A DNA stretch of 64,000 nucleotides from NCBI RefSeq assembly GCF_000758605.1, contig NZ_CP009282.1:5952001-6016000 (forward strand), in the 5' to 3' direction. Shown here in pieces: positions 61,647-64,000 of this stretch. The notes below the pieces were generated by a model. That model was not told the origin of the DNA and made no database searches. It saw only the letters and a program-made list of their open reading frames with translations. The translations under genes and the position numbers were made by a program. The stretch comes from Paenibacillus sp. FSL R5-0912. Its GTDB lineage: Bacteria; Bacillota; Bacilli; Paenibacillales; Paenibacillaceae. Position 1 is the stretch's first letter; the number at the start of each line of letters is the position of its first letter.

Positions 61647-62486
61647 TTGCTTTACCAGTCCATGAATCTTGTAGTTGTATACACCGTTGCCATTGTAGTG
61701 GTTTTGATTTGGATCGGCGCCCGGCGCAATCCGCTAATGGCCCTAGTTGAAATCGGTAGAGAGCTCCTGCGGTCCTATAAATTCACTCTGATTATTATAG
61801 GAATGTTCAGCGTGCTTGCTGTGAATAAATATGAGCTGCAGATCGAGCAGAAGATGCACCTGACTTCGGATTACACTGCCTTTGTCTTTGGTCTTGAAGG
61901 CCACTTTGTCAGACATGTGCAAGAGCTGTTCTATACGCCTTGGCTGACCCCAATTATCGTCTTCTTCTATATCTTCATGCTGCAAGCAGTGCTTGCCGCC
62001 TCGCTCGGTATCTATCTGCTGGCTAAGAACCGCGTGATGCTCTATGCGACCTGCTACACGATCATGATAACCTATGCCGTTGCTATTCCATTCTATCTGT
62101 ATTTCCCGGTAAATGAAGTGTGGTCCTATCTGCCCGCAGGGGTGCGATTTACCATGCTGGATGTTTTTCCGAAGTTTGAAGAGGAGTACCGGCCGCTATC
62201 GGGCCTTAACAACTGCTTCCCTAGCCTGCATACTGCCATTTCCGTATCCATGGCGCTGCTGGCCTACCGTTCCGGCAACCGCCGCTGGATGGTGATTAGT
62301 ACAATCTCGGCCGTTGCTATCGTCTTCGGAATATTCTATCTCGGTATCCACTGGCTGACCGATATGCTCGGCGGCACTTTGCTAGCCGTTCTGTCCACAA
62401 CTGTCGCAGTGCAGCTTGCCAAATTTACCCTTCGTAGCGGGGAAGAACGGCTGAGAGTACGAAGCCGGGCAACGGATGTGCGATAA
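61647..62486 (+). CDS. PAP2-superfamily membrane phosphatase
   Basis: I place the start at a TTG (61647), because AAGGAGG stands nine bases upstream; an ATG at 61599 would add 16 residues but has no site and lies at a likely promoter. This gives 279 residues with six helices. PAP2 motifs are 'NNCFPSLHTAISVS' (motif 2, with His) and 'GIFYLGIHWLTDMLGG' (motif 3, with His and Asp); the first motif is not obvious. Proteins with CFPSLHT fit the inositol-phosphorylceramide-synthase-like or undecaprenyl/phosphatidate phosphatase branches; the lipid substrate is unknown. It is an insertion between yajC and the TIGR04086 gene relative to B. subtilis. Confidence 0.85.
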   Translation: MLYQSMNLVVVYTVAIVVVLIWIGARRNPLMALVEIGRELLRSYKFTLIIIGMFSVLAVNKYELQIEQKMHLTSDYTAFVFGLEGHFVRHVQELFYTPWLTPIIVFFYIFMLQAVLAASLGIYLLAKNRVMLYATCYTIMITYAVAIPFYLYFPVNEVWSYLPAGVRFTMLDVFPKFEEEYRPLSGLNNCFPSLHTAISVSMALLAYRSGNRRWMVISTISAVAIVFGIFYLGIHWLTDMLGGTLLAVLSTTVAVQLAKFTLRSGEERLRVRSRATDVR

Positions 62487-62513
62487 TATCAACCTTTGAA
62501 CTGTATAATGTAA

Positions 62514-62551
62514 AAAAACCGGCGTTTCTCTCACGAGAGACGCCGGTTTTT
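62514..62551. terminator. Bidirectional terminator PAP2 / yajC
   Basis: ACCGGCGTTTCTCTC and GAGAGACGCCGGT form a long stem with A- and T-runs outside, between convergent genes. Confidence 0.9.
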
Positions 62552-62572
62552 ATGTAATTTAATGCAGACAAA

Positions 62573-62887
62573 TCAATCTTTGTCTTCTACTTCCACGACA
62601 GAGTGACTGATCGAACCCCGGTCAAAGGTCAATCGGGTCACGTCATTAACCCGCAATACAACGATGTCATCAGAAATCTCCATAATTGTTCCGTGAAGAC
62701 CGCCGATAGTAACTACCTTATCGCCTTTTTTCAAAGACTTGAGCATTCCGTTACGTGCTTTGGTTTTCTTCTGCTGCGGACGAATCAGCAGGAAGTAGAA
62801 GACAACAAACATAAGTACAAATGGACCTACCAGGCCAAGAATATTGCCTCCGCCGCCTGAAGCTGCTGCCAGTTGAAAATGTGACAT
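62573..62887 (-). CDS. yajC: Preprotein translocase subunit YajC
   Basis: A 104-residue single-helix protein of the SecDF-YajC complex. The N-terminal 'AAASGGGGNILGLVGPFVLMFVVFYFLLIRPQQKK' is diagnostic: one transmembrane helix followed by RPQQKK. The rest ('SLKKGDKVVTIGGLHGTIMEISDDIVVLRV') is the cytoplasmic domain. It follows tgt by 45 bases as in many bacteria. secD is 5 kb further on because spoVB, DUF421 and others lie between. Confidence 0.95.
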   Translation of the reverse strand: MSHFQLAAASGGGGNILGLVGPFVLMFVVFYFLLIRPQQKKTKARNGMLKSLKKGDKVVTIGGLHGTIMEISDDIVVLRVNDVTRLTFDRGSISHSVVEVEDKD

Positions 62888-62932
62888 ATCATTCCCCCCT
62901 TTCCAAAAAATTTAACATATCACTCAGTACTT

Positions 62933-64000
62933 TTAGAAGCCTTTTAGATTATCATATAATCCGTATTGTGCAAAAAACTCATCGCGAAAATCAAGCAGCC
63001 GATCTTCCATGATGGCTTCACGCACTTTACGCATCAATTCCAGCAGGAAGTGTAAATTATGGTATGTCGTTAACCGCAAGCCGAAGGTTTCGTCGGCTTT
63101 GATCAGATGGCGCAAATAAGCGCGGGAATAATTCCGGCAGGTGTAGCAATCACACTCCGGATCAAGCGGCCCGAAATCACGGGCATACTGCGCGTTGCGT
63201 ACAACGAGTCTTCCCTGACTGGTCATCGTCGTTCCATTGCGGGCAATACGGGTAGGCAGAACACAATCGAACATGTCTATTCCGCGGATTGACCCTTCCA
63301 GCAGCGCATCCGGTGAACCTACGCCCATTAAATAGCGCGGTTTCCCTTGCGGCAGCAGTGGAACTGTATAATCCAGCACTTCATACATTAGCTGCTTGGA
63401 CTCTCCGACGCTGAGCCCTCCAATAGCATACCCCGGGAAATCCATGGAAGTCAAATCTGCCGCGCTCTGACGGCGCAGATCCTCATGCATGCCCCCCTGT
63501 ACGATTGCGAACAGCCCCTGATCATTAGGACGTGCATGGCTCTTGAGGCATCTTTCTGCCCAGCGGGTGGTGCGTTCAAGTGACTTTTTGACGTATTCAT
63601 ATTCTGCCGGATAAGGCGGGCATTCATCGAAGGCCATCATAATATCGGAACCGAGTGCATTCTGAACTTCCATCGCTACTTCCGGCGAGAGAAACTTCTT
63701 GTCCCCGTTTAAATGGGAGCGGAAATGAACGCCTTCTTCGGTAATCTTACGCATGTCGCTCAGAGAGAATACCTGGAAGCCGCCGCTGTCAGTCAGGATG
63801 GGCCGGTCCCAGTTCATGAATTTGTGCAGACCGCCGGCTTCGCCGATGATCTCATGGCCCGGGCGAAGGAACAAATGGTAGGTATTACTCAGAATAATCT
63901 GCGCATTCATTTGCTTAAGCTCTTCGGGGCTCATTGTTTTGACGGTGGCTTGTGTGCCTACCGGCATGAAGGTCGGTGTTTCAATAATTCCGTGTGGAGT
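62933..64000 (-). CDS. tgt: Queuine tRNA-ribosyltransferase (5' end outside window)
   Basis: The frame runs to the window edge; 355 C-terminal codons are present and ~20-25 N-terminal ones are missing. Visible features are 'TPHGIIETPTFMPVGT', 'ILTDSGGFQVFSL' (base-binding Asp), 'DIMMAFDECPPYP', 'LAIGGLSVGE'-like 'YAIGGLSVGESKQLM', the nucleophile block 'GIDMFDCVLPTRIARNGT' and the zinc site 'CDCYTCRNYSRAYLRHL'. The enzyme exchanges G34 for preQ1 in Asn, Asp, His and Tyr tRNAs. It leads the tgt-yajC pair. Confidence 0.96.
   Translation of the reverse strand, partial: TPHGIIETPTFMPVGTQATVKTMSPEELKQMNAQIILSNTYHLFLRPGHEIIGEAGGLHKFMNWDRPILTDSGGFQVFSLSDMRKITEEGVHFRSHLNGDKKFLSPEVAMEVQNALGSDIMMAFDECPPYPAEYEYVKKSLERTTRWAERCLKSHARPNDQGLFAIVQGGMHEDLRRQSAADLTSMDFPGYAIGGLSVGESKQLMYEVLDYTVPLLPQGKPRYLMGVGSPDALLEGSIRGIDMFDCVLPTRIARNGTTMTSQGRLVVRNAQYARDFGPLDPECDCYTCRNYSRAYLRHLIKADETFGLRLTTYHNLHFLLELMRKVREAIMEDRLLDFRDEFFAQYGLYDNLKGF

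Overview
The window looks like chromosomal DNA of a Paenibacillus-type Bacillota: moderate GC, strong GGAGG ribosome binding sites, many TTG/GTG starts, YesM/YesN two-component systems beside sugar ABC transporters, LexA boxes of the GAAC-N4-GTTC type, a T-box leader, and a gene order that matches the Bacillus subtilis tgt-yajC-yrzE-yrbG-spoVB-comN-secDF-recJ-apt-rel-dtd-hisS-aspS-yrvM-yrvN-cymR-mnmA block. Genus is inferred from gene content; no rRNA or tRNA gene was seen.

Region 1 (1-19 kb) is accessory carbohydrate metabolism. After the tail of a glycosidase, a decayed GNAT gene and a new 59-codon ORF, two complete sugar-uptake modules lie head to tail on the minus strand. Each has a GH32 (fructan/sucrose-type) enzyme, a lipoprotein solute-binding protein, two MalF/MalG-type permeases, a YesM-type sensor kinase and a YesN-type AraC response regulator, but the gene order differs. 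Neither module has an ATPase, so a shared MsmK-type ATPase elsewhere is inferred. Good cre-like and terminator signals are present.

Region 2 (19-25 kb) holds a LexA-controlled operon (small WYL/YolD-like beta-domain protein, Y-family polymerase, YolD-like protein), a VanZ-family membrane protein, a ~300-nt ORF-less relic of a class C group II intron placed just after the cymR terminator, cymR itself, and divergent mnmA.

Region 3 (25-31 kb) is a secreted cellulase pair, GH9 followed by GH48, both ending in CBM3 modules. Region 4 (31-41 kb) has rarA, a CD3324-family HTH protein, a chemoreceptor, an eleven-fold 51-bp tandem array of hairpin units, the RNA polymerase recycling helicase helD and a purine permease whose leader contains competing long inverted repeats.

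Region 5 (40.5-64 kb) is the conserved housekeeping block, mostly on the minus strand: tcdA, aspS, hisS with a T-box leader, a GSP17M-like protein, a PfpI-family protein, dtd, rel, uraA (plus strand), apt, recJ, a cation efflux protein, secF, secD, comN, spoVB (plus), a DUF421 protein, a TIGR04086 protein (plus), a PAP2 phosphatase (plus), yajC and the start-truncated tgt. Compared with B. subtilis, secD and secF are separate genes and several accessory genes are inserted.

The strongest leads for something new are the 51-bp hairpin array after the chemoreceptor, the structured purine-permease leader, the group II intron relic, and the SOS operon in which YolD-like features are divided between two proteins.
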